Below, piece after piece: positions 32,573 through 41,276 of a stretch of 43,019 bases of DNA (its first letter is position 1; every line of letters begins with the position of its first letter). The DNA lies in contig CAWWAC010000013.1 in the NCBI GenBank assembly GCA_963934855.1, positions 1 through 43,019 on the forward strand, given 5' to 3'. This DNA comes from MAG-120531 sp963934855. Lineage in GTDB: Bacteria; Bacteroidota; Bacteroidia; Flavobacteriales; Flavobacteriaceae. Made by a program: the position numbers and the translations under genes. Under the pieces are notes generated by a model, which ran no database searches, was not told the DNA's origin, and was given only the letters and a program-made list of their open reading frames with translations.

Positions 32573-34288
32573 ATGAAACACGCTACTAACATAAATAATG
32601 AAATAGCCAAATGGAAGACAGAAGTCTTTGACATAGAGACAAGAGAAGCCCTTCATAAATTAGAACAGCAAGACCCTGCCGCTCTTGAAGACGCTTTTTA
32701 TAAAGACTTGGAATTTGGAACCGGTGGTATGAGAGGTTTAATGGGAGTTGGCCCCAATAGAATTAATAAATATACCCTAGGGAGAAACACCCAAGGAATT
32801 AGTAATTACCTTAAAAGGAAATACCCCACTAAGTCACTTTCAGTAGCCATTGCCTATGACTGCCGGCACCAAAGTGATCATTTAGCGCAAATAGTAGCAG
32901 CTGTTTTTTCTGCCAATAGCATTACAGCCCATTTATTCCCAGCCCTACGCACTACTCCTGCCCTATCTTTTAGCTTAAAGTACTTAAACTGTCAGGCAGG
33001 AATTGTACTCACAGCCTCACACAACCCACCAGAATACAATGGGTACAAGGTGTATTGGACAGATGGCGGGCAGATAGTACCACCAGAAGACCAAGAAATT
33101 ATTAACGAAATTAATGCCATAGATTTTAATGACATTTCATTTACCCCCAACGAAAGCTTTATAAAAATCATTCCAGAGACCGTAGATCAGGCATTTATTG
33201 CAGAGAGCTTAAAGGCAGGAAGTTTTAATGCGCCAAATAAAGGAAACTTAAAAATAGTTTTCACTCCCTTGCACGGAACTTCTATCACAGCCATTCCTGC
33301 AGTATTAGAAAAAGCAGGCTACACCCAATTACATATTGTAGCAGAACAAGCCACTCCAGACGGAAATTTCCCTACGGTGGCCTCTCCAAATCCAGAAGAA
33401 CCTGCAGCTCTATCTATGGCCTTAGAGCAGGGGGAAGCTATGGGTTCAGATATTGTAATTGGCACAGATCCAGACAGTGACCGCTTGGGTGTTGCTGTAA
33501 GGAACCTAGAGGGCCGCTTGGCGCTACTTAACGGCAACCAATGCATGGTACTCATGACTGCTTTTTTATTAGAAAAAAGGAAAGTGCAGGGTATATTTAA
33601 TACAGATTTTATTGCCTCTACTATAGTCTCTACCCCCATGATGGAAGTAATGGCAGCAGATTACGGTATTGAGTGCAAAACAACCCTCACTGGCTTTAAA
33701 TGGATTGCCCATGCCATAAAAAAACACCCTCAACAACACTTTATTGGTGGCGGAGAAGAGAGTTTTGGTTTTATGGTAGGAGATTTTGTAAGAGACAAAG
33801 ACGCTGTAACGGCCTGTTTACTAGCCTGTGAAATGGCTGCATTTGCCAAAGCAAAAGGAGTAACGCTCTTTCAAACACTCATTGGGCTCTACCAAAAATA
33901 CGGCTGTTACCAAGAGCATTTAGTAGCTATTACCAAAAAAGGGAAAGAAGGAGGGCTTCAAATTCAAAATATAATGAAATCTCTAAGAGAAAATCCCCCT
34001 AAAGAGCTGGCTGGAGAAAAGGTGGTTTGGGCTCATGACTATGAAAAAGGAGTTGCGCTTAACTTTATAAACGGAGAAAGGCTGCCCATAGATTTGCCTC
34101 TTTCTAACGTACTTATATTCACCACAGAAAATGGTTCTAAAATGGCAGCTCGGCCCTCTGGCACAGAACCTAAAATTAAGTTTTATATAAGCGTAAACGC
34201 AGGGCTTACAAAAGCAGAGGATTACCCAGAAACCAAGGTGTTATTAGACCAAAAAATAAATGCTATTTTAAAAGAGATAGAATTATAA
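32573..34288 (+). CDS. Phosphoglucomutase/phosphomannomutase (alpha-D-phosphohexomutase)
   Basis: A 571-residue enzyme interconverting hexose 6- and 1-phosphates. Four family motifs are intact: active-site loop TASHNPPEYNG with phosphoserine S149, Mg-binding DPDSDR (D299, D301, D303), sugar-binding GGGEESFGF (about 392-400) and phosphate-binding RPSGTEPK near the C-terminus. I use the ATG at 32573; a TTG at 32561 would add four residues with no support. Its length matches the long PgcA-type mutases of Bacillota and Bacteroidota. It lies in an operon with the glycosyltransferase before it and an ABC exporter 2 nt after it. Confidence 0.93.
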   Translation: MKHATNINNEIAKWKTEVFDIETREALHKLEQQDPAALEDAFYKDLEFGTGGMRGLMGVGPNRINKYTLGRNTQGISNYLKRKYPTKSLSVAIAYDCRHQSDHLAQIVAAVFSANSITAHLFPALRTTPALSFSLKYLNCQAGIVLTASHNPPEYNGYKVYWTDGGQIVPPEDQEIINEINAIDFNDISFTPNESFIKIIPETVDQAFIAESLKAGSFNAPNKGNLKIVFTPLHGTSITAIPAVLEKAGYTQLHIVAEQATPDGNFPTVASPNPEEPAALSMALEQGEAMGSDIVIGTDPDSDRLGVAVRNLEGRLALLNGNQCMVLMTAFLLEKRKVQGIFNTDFIASTIVSTPMMEVMAADYGIECKTTLTGFKWIAHAIKKHPQQHFIGGGEESFGFMVGDFVRDKDAVTACLLACEMAAFAKAKGVTLFQTLIGLYQKYGCYQEHLVAITKKGKEGGLQIQNIMKSLRENPPKELAGEKVVWAHDYEKGVALNFINGERLPIDLPLSNVLIFTTENGSKMAARPSGTEPKIKFYISVNAGLTKAEDYPETKVLLDQKINAILKEIEL

Positions 34289-34290
34289 GT

Positions 34291-36114
34291 ATGGAGTATT
34301 TCAAGAAAATATTAGTCTTTGCCAAACCTTATAAATTATATGCAATACTAAATATTATTGCCAATATATTTTATGCCCTCTTTGGTACCCTGGCTATGAT
34401 TTCTCTTTTCCCTATGCTGTCAGTTTTATTTAAGCAAACAGCACCACTTTACACCGCTCCCAGCTGGACAGGCTTTTCTGGTATTAAAAACTATGTAGAA
34501 CAGTACCTTAATTACTTTGTCACTGAAAAAGCTGTTGATGGTGAAGGCACTGCCCTTATGTTTATGGTAGGCCTTGTTATTGGCATGTTCTTTCTTAAAA
34601 ACTTATTTGGCTACTTAGCCATGTACTTCATTACCTTTTTAAGAAATGGCGTATTAAAAGACCTTAGAAATGCCCTTTATGAAAAAAGCATATCCCTTCC
34701 GCTTAGTTTCTACTCAGAAAAAAGAAAGGGAGACACCATAGCCAGAATTACTTCAGACGTTTTAGAAATCCAACACTCTTTCCTATCCGTATTAGAATTG
34801 GTAGTGAGAGAACCACTTACCATTCTTTTTACCATTACAGCCATGCTTATAATGAGCCCCAAGCTCACCTTATTTGTCTTTATTTTTTTGCCTGTAGCGG
34901 GCTTTCTAATTTCGCTGCTGGGGAAATCACTCAAAAGTCAATCAGACGCAGTTCAAGAAGAACAGGGACAGTTTTTATCTATTTTAGAAGAGAGCCTTGG
35001 TGGACTTAAAATTATTAAGGGTTTTAATGCAGAAGTTCTGTTTGGAAATAAATTTAAAACCTCTACACAGCGTTTTTTTGATTTCTCAAACAAATTACTC
35101 AACAGACAAAATTTAGCATCGCCCACTAGTGAATTCTTAGGCATTACAGTGATTGGGATTTTGCTCTGGTACGGCGGGCAAATGGTACTGGTAGAACAAA
35201 GCTTAAAACCAGAATTATTTATAACCTATATGTCACTGGCCTACCAAATTCTCACTCCTGCCAAGGCCATGAGTAAGGCTTCTTATGGAGTTAAAAAAGG
35301 AAATGCAGCAGCAGAGCGGGTCTTGGAAATACTGGAGACAGAAAATAACATTCCAGAAGACCCTAATGCCATAGACAAAACTACTTTTACAACTGCTATA
35401 GCATTTAAAAAGGTGTCTTTTAAATATCAGGACCAGTATGTGATAAAAGACTTAGACCTCCTTATAGAAAAGGGGAAAACCATAGCTTTAGTAGGACAAT
35501 CTGGTAGTGGAAAAAGCACCCTTGCCAACCTAATAAGTAGGTTCTATGAAGTTTCTAATGGGGCCATTACCATAGACCAGACGGATATTAGAACCGTCAA
35601 ACAAAAATCACTCAGACATTTAATGGGATTAGTGTCTCAAGATCCTATACTCTTTAATGATAGTATTTATAACAATATTGCACTAGGAAACCCAAAAGCC
35701 ACAGAATTAGACATTATTGCTGCCGCAAAAATTGCCAATGCCCACGAATTTATTTGCCAGCAAGCCAATGGCTACCAAACTAACATTGGTGACGGCGGCA
35801 ACAAACTCTCTGGAGGGCAAAAGCAAAGACTCGCCATTGCTAGAGCTATTCTTAAAAACCCACCCATCATGATTTTAGATGAGGCTACGTCTTCCCTAGA
35901 CACAGAGAGTGAAAAATTGGTGCAAGACGCCTTAGAAAAGCTCATGCAAAATAGAACCTCTGTGATTATTGCACATAGGCTTTCTACTGTTCAGCATGCA
36001 GACCTCATTGTAGTAATGAAGGATGGAAGTATAGTAGAACAAGGAACCCACCAAGAATTACTAGCCGCAAAAGGGAATTACCACAAGCTTGTTCACATGC
36101 AAAACCTATCTTAG
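34291..36114 (+). CDS. MsbA-type ABC exporter (fused membrane and ATPase domains)
   Basis: A 607-residue half-transporter that works as a homodimer. The six-TM membrane domain covers about 15-330. The ATPase domain has Walker A GQSGSGKST (402-410), Q-loop SQDPILFND, signature LSGGQ (506-510), Walker B ILDEATSSLD (D530/E531) and switch H562 (AHRLSTV). The family includes lipid A flippase MsbA and lipid-linked oligosaccharide exporters. The operon with a polyprenyl-phosphate glycosyltransferase and a hexomutase points to a lipid or glycolipid cargo, but drug export cannot be excluded. All catalytic residues are present. Confidence 0.92.
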   Translation: MEYFKKILVFAKPYKLYAILNIIANIFYALFGTLAMISLFPMLSVLFKQTAPLYTAPSWTGFSGIKNYVEQYLNYFVTEKAVDGEGTALMFMVGLVIGMFFLKNLFGYLAMYFITFLRNGVLKDLRNALYEKSISLPLSFYSEKRKGDTIARITSDVLEIQHSFLSVLELVVREPLTILFTITAMLIMSPKLTLFVFIFLPVAGFLISLLGKSLKSQSDAVQEEQGQFLSILEESLGGLKIIKGFNAEVLFGNKFKTSTQRFFDFSNKLLNRQNLASPTSEFLGITVIGILLWYGGQMVLVEQSLKPELFITYMSLAYQILTPAKAMSKASYGVKKGNAAAERVLEILETENNIPEDPNAIDKTTFTTAIAFKKVSFKYQDQYVIKDLDLLIEKGKTIALVGQSGSGKSTLANLISRFYEVSNGAITIDQTDIRTVKQKSLRHLMGLVSQDPILFNDSIYNNIALGNPKATELDIIAAAKIANAHEFICQQANGYQTNIGDGGNKLSGGQKQRLAIARAILKNPPIMILDEATSSLDTESEKLVQDALEKLMQNRTSVIIAHRLSTVQHADLIVVMKDGSIVEQGTHQELLAAKGNYHKLVHMQNLS

Positions 36115-36163
36115 CCAAAAGCATTAAACTTTTAACTACTTTTAGTGTCTAAGTAAAAAACTA

Positions 36164-36706
36164 TTGCTGGCAGAACTTCAACTCATTAAGGACCTACAAC
36201 TAGCCCACACTCGGGAAAAAGCCTTTACACTCTTAGTAGAAACCTATAAGGAGCGCTTGTACTGGCACATTAGACACATAGTACTACAGCATGATTTAGC
36301 AGACGATGTTTTACAAAACACCTTTATTAAAGTATACACAAATATTGGTAGTTTTAAAGGAGAAAGTAAGCTGTATTCATGGATGTATAGGATTGCCACC
36401 AATGAAGCCATCACCTACTTAAAAACTGAAGCTAAAAAAGGAGGCTACAACTTAGGAGAATTTAAAGTAAAACAAATAGAAGGCCTCCAGGCCGATGTTT
36501 ATTTTGAGGGAGACCAAATTGCCCTTGCCCTTCAAAGAGCAATTGCCAGCCTTCCAGAAAAACAGAGAATGGTCTTTAATATGCGCTACTACCAGGAATT
36601 GCCCTATGAGCAACTTTCAGAAATTTTAAAAACCAGCGTTGGCGGTTTAAAAGCCTCTTATCACTTAGCTATAAAGAAATTAAAAAAACATCTAGAAAGT
36701 CATTAA
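36164..36706 (+). CDS. ECF-type RNA polymerase sigma factor, TTG start
   Basis: A 180-residue sigma factor with region 2 (about 15-90: YWHIRHIVLQHDLADDVLQNTFIKVYTNIGSFKGESKLYSWMYRIATNEAI) and region 4 (about 120-175: LPEKQRMVFNMRYYQELPYEQLSEIL with helix-turn-helix SVGGLKASYHLAIKKL). There is no upstream ATG: the frame is closed by TAG at 36143-36145, and the first internal ATG is inside region 2. So TTG at 36164 (or the adjacent CTG) must serve as start. It is followed by a one-TM protein and a small exported protein, forming the second ECF module of the window. A near-consensus -7 box TACTTTTA lies at 36137-36144. Confidence 0.88.
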   Translation: MLAELQLIKDLQLAHTREKAFTLLVETYKERLYWHIRHIVLQHDLADDVLQNTFIKVYTNIGSFKGESKLYSWMYRIATNEAITYLKTEAKKGGYNLGEFKVKQIEGLQADVYFEGDQIALALQRAIASLPEKQRMVFNMRYYQELPYEQLSEILKTSVGGLKASYHLAIKKLKKHLESH

Positions 36707-36736
36707 ACCTTTTTGTATAAAACACATCTAATAAGT

Positions 36737-37234
36737 ATGAAAGCAAGAAAGTTACCAATACAGCCTTTTAAAATTCCTACAGGATATCTGGAAGGTTTTA
36801 AGGTATCCTTGCCTATAAAAGAAAAATTATCTGCCCGTTCAAATAAACCCTTTGCTACTCCAGAAACCTATTTTAAAGATTTTAAAGTAGCCATGCCCCA
36901 AACCATTAGCCATACTGAGAAAGTAGTCTCACTTTATAAAAAATACAGCTGGATGGCAGCAGCGGCAGTGTTGTTTATAATCATGGCCACTAGATTTTTT
37001 ACCATCCGCAACTTCCCCAACACAAATAAGGACACCATAGCCGCTGCAGCTATAGATGAATATTGGGAATATGCCACAGACGCTCTCACTACCTATGATA
37101 TGGCTGCCTTTATTATAGAAAATACAACTGCCTTAGACAACAACAACATAGCTGGTGAAGGATTAGAAGGTTATTTAGAATCTAGCCTTCACCCGGTAGA
37201 AGTCATAAATTTATACAGAGATGGAAATGAATAA
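36737..37234 (+). CDS. One-TM protein, probable anti-sigma-like partner
   Basis: A 165-residue protein with a basic cytoplasmic N-terminal half. It shows two similar short segments (FKIPTGYLEGFKVSLP and FATPETYFKDFKVAMP). One TM segment lies at about 89-102 (WMAAAAVLFIIMAT), followed by an outside C-terminal domain rich in acidic and small residues. The internal repeat of a 'P-x-x-Y-x-x-x-F-K-V' type is common in Bacteroidota sigma-associated membrane proteins. I start it at ATG 36737; an in-frame TTG at 36713 is less likely. It lies 30 nt after the sigma gene and overlaps the next gene by 14 nt. The anti-sigma role is inferred from topology and position. Confidence 0.65.
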   Translation: MKARKLPIQPFKIPTGYLEGFKVSLPIKEKLSARSNKPFATPETYFKDFKVAMPQTISHTEKVVSLYKKYSWMAAAAVLFIIMATRFFTIRNFPNTNKDTIAAAAIDEYWEYATDALTTYDMAAFIIENTTALDNNNIAGEGLEGYLESSLHPVEVINLYRDGNE

Positions 37235-37709
37235 AAATACTGTTTTTTGCCTTATTGCCTTTTTTAGTTTTGCCATTTGTATGGGACAGTCAAAAGAAGA
37301 TTTTGAAAAAATAAAGACTTTAAAAGTAGCTTATTTTACTGAGCATTTAGATTTGAGTAGCCAAGAAGCAGAAAAGTTCTGGCCTATATACAACGCTCAT
37401 GAGTCTGTACAATTAGATATGTACAACTATATGAAAAAAAATATGAATCCCCGCATTTTAAAGGGAGCCAATTTAAGTGAAACAGAAGCAGCCAAAAAGC
37501 TAGCAGAATACCTGGAAAAGAAAGACAAGGAAGAAAGCTCTCTACAGAAAATGTTTAAAGCCCTTAAAGGGGTACTCCCCGCTAACAAAGCATTGGCATT
37601 GGCACATGTAGAAGAAGGCTTTAGAAGACACCTCATGAGCCTTTATAGAGAGAACAGGTCTAAGCAAAAGAACAAAGAAAAAGAAGAAGAAAAGCTTCCT
37701 AAAATATAA
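37221..37709 (+). CDS. Small exported helical protein of the ECF operon (Spy/CpxP-like organisation)
   Basis: A 162-residue protein with a signal peptide (about 1-23, CLIAFFSFAICMGQS) and an all-helical, charged mature part (LDLSSQEAEKFWPIYNAHESVQ, then LAEYLEKKDKEESSLQKMFKALKGVL). The helical pattern with L-s-x-x-E-A-E-K-F-W resembles the periplasmic LTxxQ/heavy-metal-sensor type proteins that accompany ECF systems in Bacteroidota. The C-terminus is Lys/Glu-rich. Overlap with the preceding TM-protein gene suggests coupled translation and possible interaction with its outer domain. Function otherwise unknown. Confidence 0.7.
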   Translation: MEMNKNTVFCLIAFFSFAICMGQSKEDFEKIKTLKVAYFTEHLDLSSQEAEKFWPIYNAHESVQLDMYNYMKKNMNPRILKGANLSETEAAKKLAEYLEKKDKEESSLQKMFKALKGVLPANKALALAHVEEGFRRHLMSLYRENRSKQKNKEKEEEKLPKI

Positions 37710-37733
37710 CTACTATTCACTATAATTTACTTT

Positions 37734-38768
37734 TTAATAAAAATCTAATTTAGCCAATCTTCCTCTTCCTGCTGCAAAAGCGGTTTTAGAATCTTTAAAT
37801 CTAATGGTATAAAAGGGCTCTTCTGATAGGGTAATCCAATTCAGACCACCATCACTAGAATAAGAAATACCAGTAAAACCTATAGCAACAATTCCTAGAC
37901 CTAAGGTTCCAGGCACATATTGTACACAGCTTTTATAACCTGGGTTATCATTGGAGGCCACTAAATTCCAGTTTTTTCCTCCATCTTTAGTAAGAGCTAT
38001 ATTGGCAAAAGTGTCCAGAGGAGTCAAATAGCTACCACCGTATGCAATACCCAGCTTTTCATTATAAAAATCTATGCTGTATATACCATAAGCCTCTATG
38101 CTGTCATGAGTAATAGGTGTTTTAAAACGCGTCCATTTTGCTCCAAAATCTTGTGAATAATAAATATTACCCGCAGTTGTAGCTACCCATGCTTTACTTC
38201 CTATTGTTTTTATATTGGTGTTGGAGGCTGCATATGCACCTTCATCTGAAATTCCGGCTGGAAGTGAATTACATGGAGACTTCTTCCATGTTTTGCCCCC
38301 ATCTTGAGTTCTAATGATAGAGAGGCATCCACCCACTGCGTCTCCCACTGCCAAACCATTTTTATCATCAAAAAATGTCATGGCGTCATAAAAAACCCCT
38401 ATTTCATTTTCTGTATAAACCAGTTCCATCTGGCCACTATCTCCTGTTTTATAAAGCATGGCTGGGTTTTCTACAGAGAGCATAAAAAAATTAGTATTTG
38501 TATGGGCAACTGACCTAAATTCAAGCGGCTTTTCTAAGCCTTTTAAGCTGTTGGCTTTAAAGGTCATACTCTGGGTATCTAACATACCAAAAGTACTTTT
38601 ATTAGCTGCAAAAGCAAGATTACCCTCCATAAGCTCAATGGCCCTAATAGAAAGGGAGTCTATAGTAATTGGCGCTACTTTTACTCCTGTAAAGGGAACT
38701 ATTAGAGATCTATTAGGTTGACAGCTACAAATGAATAGTCCTATAAAAGTGGTTAATAGTAATCTCAT
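37734..38768 (-). CDS. Asp-box (BNR/YCF48-like) beta-propeller lipoprotein
   Basis: A 344-residue predicted lipoprotein (signal peptide 1-15, C16 in ICSCQPN). Four Asp-box repeats of the S/T-x-D-x-G-x-x-W type are visible: TQDGGKTW, SQDFGAKW, TKDGGKNW and SSDGGLNW. They are spaced as blades of a beta-propeller, and the fold is shared with YCF48 photosystem assembly factors and sialidases, but no sialidase active-site pattern is evident. Flavobacterial homologues are often labelled oxidoreductase without evidence. The role is probably binding at the cell envelope. It is tail-to-tail with the ECF operon and divergent from the rRNA methyltransferase gene. Confidence 0.8.
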   Translation of the reverse strand: MRLLLTTFIGLFICSCQPNRSLIVPFTGVKVAPITIDSLSIRAIELMEGNLAFAANKSTFGMLDTQSMTFKANSLKGLEKPLEFRSVAHTNTNFFMLSVENPAMLYKTGDSGQMELVYTENEIGVFYDAMTFFDDKNGLAVGDAVGGCLSIIRTQDGGKTWKKSPCNSLPAGISDEGAYAASNTNIKTIGSKAWVATTAGNIYYSQDFGAKWTRFKTPITHDSIEAYGIYSIDFYNEKLGIAYGGSYLTPLDTFANIALTKDGGKNWNLVASNDNPGYKSCVQYVPGTLGLGIVAIGFTGISYSSDGGLNWITLSEEPFYTIRFKDSKTAFAAGRGRLAKLDFY

Positions 38769-38784
38769 TTTAAATATTTTAAAT

Positions 38785-38792
38785 CAAATATA
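38785..38792 (-). promoter_or_regulatory. -7 box of the Asp-box lipoprotein gene
   Basis: Minus strand TATATTTG (38792-38785), exact consensus. The nearest upstream TTG candidates give 15- or 24-nt spacers, both off the optimum. Confidence 0.45.
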
Positions 38793-38835
38793 CCAATTAT
38801 AAACCTCCAAATATGGCAAACAATATATAAAGCAA

Positions 38836-38843
38836 TACATTTG
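38836..38843 (+). promoter_or_regulatory. -7 box of the rRNA methyltransferase gene
   Basis: TACATTTG (38836-38843), exact consensus, leader about 14 nt to the ATG at 38864. No clear -33 box. Confidence 0.45.
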
Positions 38844-38863
38844 CAGCCAAAACAGGAATACCC

Positions 38864-40261
38864 ATGAAACTGCACAGAAATTTAGTTTTTGCCGTTGTAG
38901 ACGCTTTAGGATATATTTTTAATGAAGGAGAATATGCAGACAAAGTAGTAGAAAAAGTCTTAAAATATGATAAAAGATGGGGCGCTAGAGACAGAGGTTT
39001 TATTGCTGAGACTACCTATGACATGGTACGCTGGAAAAGACTTTATAGTGAAATTGGAGATATAAAAGCTCCTTATACTAGACCAAAATTATTTAGAATG
39101 TTCGCAGTTTGGGCGGTATTAAAAGGAATACAAATTCCAGATTGGAAGCAAATAGAACCTACTCCTGAAAGGAGAATTAAAGGCCGTTTTGACGAACTTT
39201 CTAAAATTAGAAAATACAGAGAGTCTGTGCCGGACTGGTTAGACGAACTAGGAGAAAAAGCTTTAGGAGAAGATCTTTGGACTAAAGAATTAGCTGCTTT
39301 AAATGAGCAGGCTAGCGTAATACTTAGGACCAACACTTTAAAAACAACTAGAGAAATATTAAAAGCTGCCTTAGAAGAATCTGGAATTATTACAGAGGTT
39401 ATAAAGGGACACCCAGATGCATTAAAATTAGAACAAAGGGCTAACGTTTTTGTGACAGACGCCTTTCAGAAGGGTTGGTTTGAGGTGCAAGATGCCTCTT
39501 CTCAGTTGGTGGCAGCAGCCTTAGATGTTAAACCAGGCCAAAGGGTAGTAGATTGCTGTGCTGGCGCTGGAGGAAAAACACTTCATCTTGCCGCAAAAAT
39601 GGAAAACAAAGGGCAACTCATTGCCATGGATATATATGCCAACAAGCTTAACGAATTAAGAAGAAGGGCAAAAAGAGCCGGTGCTTTTAATATTGAACCT
39701 AGGCATATTGACAGTACAAAAGTCATTAAAAAACTTCACAATAGTGCAGACAGAGTTCTTATAGACGCTCCATGTACAGGTTTAGGTGTGTTGAGAAGAA
39801 ACCCAGACGCCAAATGGAAACTGGAAGAGAGTTTTATTGAAAAGATTACTGCTACTCAAAGACAAATCCTTCAAGACTATAGTAAAATGGTGAAAGCTGG
39901 AGGGAAACTGGTCTATGCTACCTGCTCTATTTTACCACAAGAGAACAGCCAACAAATAGCCCATTTTTTAAAATCAGAAGCTGGAGCAGATTTCTCGTTA
40001 ACAAAAGAACAAAAGGTGTACGCTTCTAAAAGCGGCTTTGACGGATTTTACATTGCACTGTTAGAGAAAAAACTAGAAGAAAAGCCTATTGTTAAAAAAG
40101 TAAGGGGGAAAATAAAAGAGGAATCTGAAAAGTCTGAAGATAAAACAGCTGTTAAAAAAGAAGGGAAGAATTCAGTTAAAATGAATGTAGAAAAAGAGGT
40201 TGATAAAACTGAAAAAATTGTCGTTAAAACAGCAAAAAAGAAAATAGAAAAGAAAGCATAA
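38864..40261 (+). CDS. rsmB: 16S rRNA m5C methyltransferase (RsmB/NOP2/Sun family)
   Basis: A 465-residue SAM-dependent RNA cytosine-5 methyltransferase. The N-terminal RNA-binding region covers about 1-150. The catalytic Rossmann fold has SAM-binding CCAGAGGKT (231-239), acidic DIYANKL near 256, release cysteine C304 in DAPCTGLGVLRRNP and nucleophile C354 in YATCSILPQEN. Residues from about 402 to the end are a Lys/Glu-rich low-complexity tail not needed for the fold. The target is likely C967 of 16S rRNA by family, but other positions (for example C1407) cannot be excluded. The glutaminase gene follows after 17 nt and probably shares the transcript. Confidence 0.9.
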   Translation: MKLHRNLVFAVVDALGYIFNEGEYADKVVEKVLKYDKRWGARDRGFIAETTYDMVRWKRLYSEIGDIKAPYTRPKLFRMFAVWAVLKGIQIPDWKQIEPTPERRIKGRFDELSKIRKYRESVPDWLDELGEKALGEDLWTKELAALNEQASVILRTNTLKTTREILKAALEESGIITEVIKGHPDALKLEQRANVFVTDAFQKGWFEVQDASSQLVAAALDVKPGQRVVDCCAGAGGKTLHLAAKMENKGQLIAMDIYANKLNELRRRAKRAGAFNIEPRHIDSTKVIKKLHNSADRVLIDAPCTGLGVLRRNPDAKWKLEESFIEKITATQRQILQDYSKMVKAGGKLVYATCSILPQENSQQIAHFLKSEAGADFSLTKEQKVYASKSGFDGFYIALLEKKLEEKPIVKKVRGKIKEESEKSEDKTAVKKEGKNSVKMNVEKEVDKTEKIVVKTAKKKIEKKA

Positions 40262-40278
40262 GTATTTAAATATATAGA

Positions 40279-41193
40279 ATGAGTCATAGTGACCTGATAG
40301 CAGAAGTTTTTAAAAAAGTTTTAAAAATAGATAATGAAGGTGAATTAGCCTCTTATATTCCTGAATTAGCCCTTGTAAAATCTAATAAATTTGGTGTTCA
40401 TATTTCTACTACTTCTAATTTTAATTTTGGATTGGGAGACTTTAGAGAAAATTTTTCTATTCAGAGTATTGCCAAAGTGTTTTCACTTTGTTTGGCATAT
40501 AAATTACTTGGAGAGGATATTTGGGAGCGTGTGGGTGTAGAGCCGTCTGGAACTGGTTTTAACTCTCTTATTCAACTTGAAAATGACAATGGAATACCAA
40601 GAAATCCATTCATAAATTCAGGAGCCCTAGTCATTTCAGATATTTTAGTAAGCCATTTAAATAATCCAAAAGATGATTTATTAAGATTTATGAAAAGCCT
40701 TTCTACAAATCAAGATATTAATTATTCACCTAAAATTTCAGCATCTGAAAAATCTATAGGGTACCGCAATATTGCCCTGTGTAATTTCATTAAATCTCTA
40801 GGTAATATTAAAAATGAACCTGAGGTGGTATTAGATTTCTATTTTGATTTATGTTCTCTAGAGTTGGATTGTAAGAGTCTTTCAGAATTGTTTTTATTCT
40901 TGGCAAATAAAGGAAAAACAAAGCATGACAATAATCAAATTCTAACAAAAAGCCAAACCAAAAGAATCAATGCACTCATGCAAACCTGTGGGTTTTATGA
41001 CCAATCTGGAGATTTTGCATTTAAAGTGGGATTGCCTGGAAAAAGCGGTGTTGGTGGAGGAATAATAGCCATACACCCCAATAAATATGCCATTGCAGTA
41101 TGGAGTCCTAAATTAAATGAAAAAGGAAATTCATATAGAGGAATGAAATTTTTAGAGGCCTTTACCACATTGACAGAATTATCTATATTTTAA
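40279..41193 (+). CDS. glsA: Glutaminase (serine-dependent beta-lactamase-like fold)
   Basis: A 304-residue enzyme converting glutamine to glutamate and ammonia. The catalytic SxxK is S63-I-A-K66 in FSIQSIAKVFSL. Other family marks are the N-terminal FGVHISTTSNFNFGLGDF substrate strand, GIPRNPFINSGALV, and GLPGKSGVGGGIIAI near the C-terminus. The length matches bacterial glutaminase A (about 305-310). No signal peptide, so it is cytoplasmic. It lies directly after the rRNA methyltransferase gene without its own promoter; no functional link is evident. Confidence 0.95.
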   Translation: MSHSDLIAEVFKKVLKIDNEGELASYIPELALVKSNKFGVHISTTSNFNFGLGDFRENFSIQSIAKVFSLCLAYKLLGEDIWERVGVEPSGTGFNSLIQLENDNGIPRNPFINSGALVISDILVSHLNNPKDDLLRFMKSLSTNQDINYSPKISASEKSIGYRNIALCNFIKSLGNIKNEPEVVLDFYFDLCSLELDCKSLSELFLFLANKGKTKHDNNQILTKSQTKRINALMQTCGFYDQSGDFAFKVGLPGKSGVGGGIIAIHPNKYAIAVWSPKLNEKGNSYRGMKFLEAFTTLTELSIF

Positions 41194-41276
41194 AAAAACA
41201 CTCTGTCACTAAGTGTGCCATTTATATTGTCCTCTCTGTCCCTTGACTCTTATATCTAAAAATCTCTTTTAAAATT

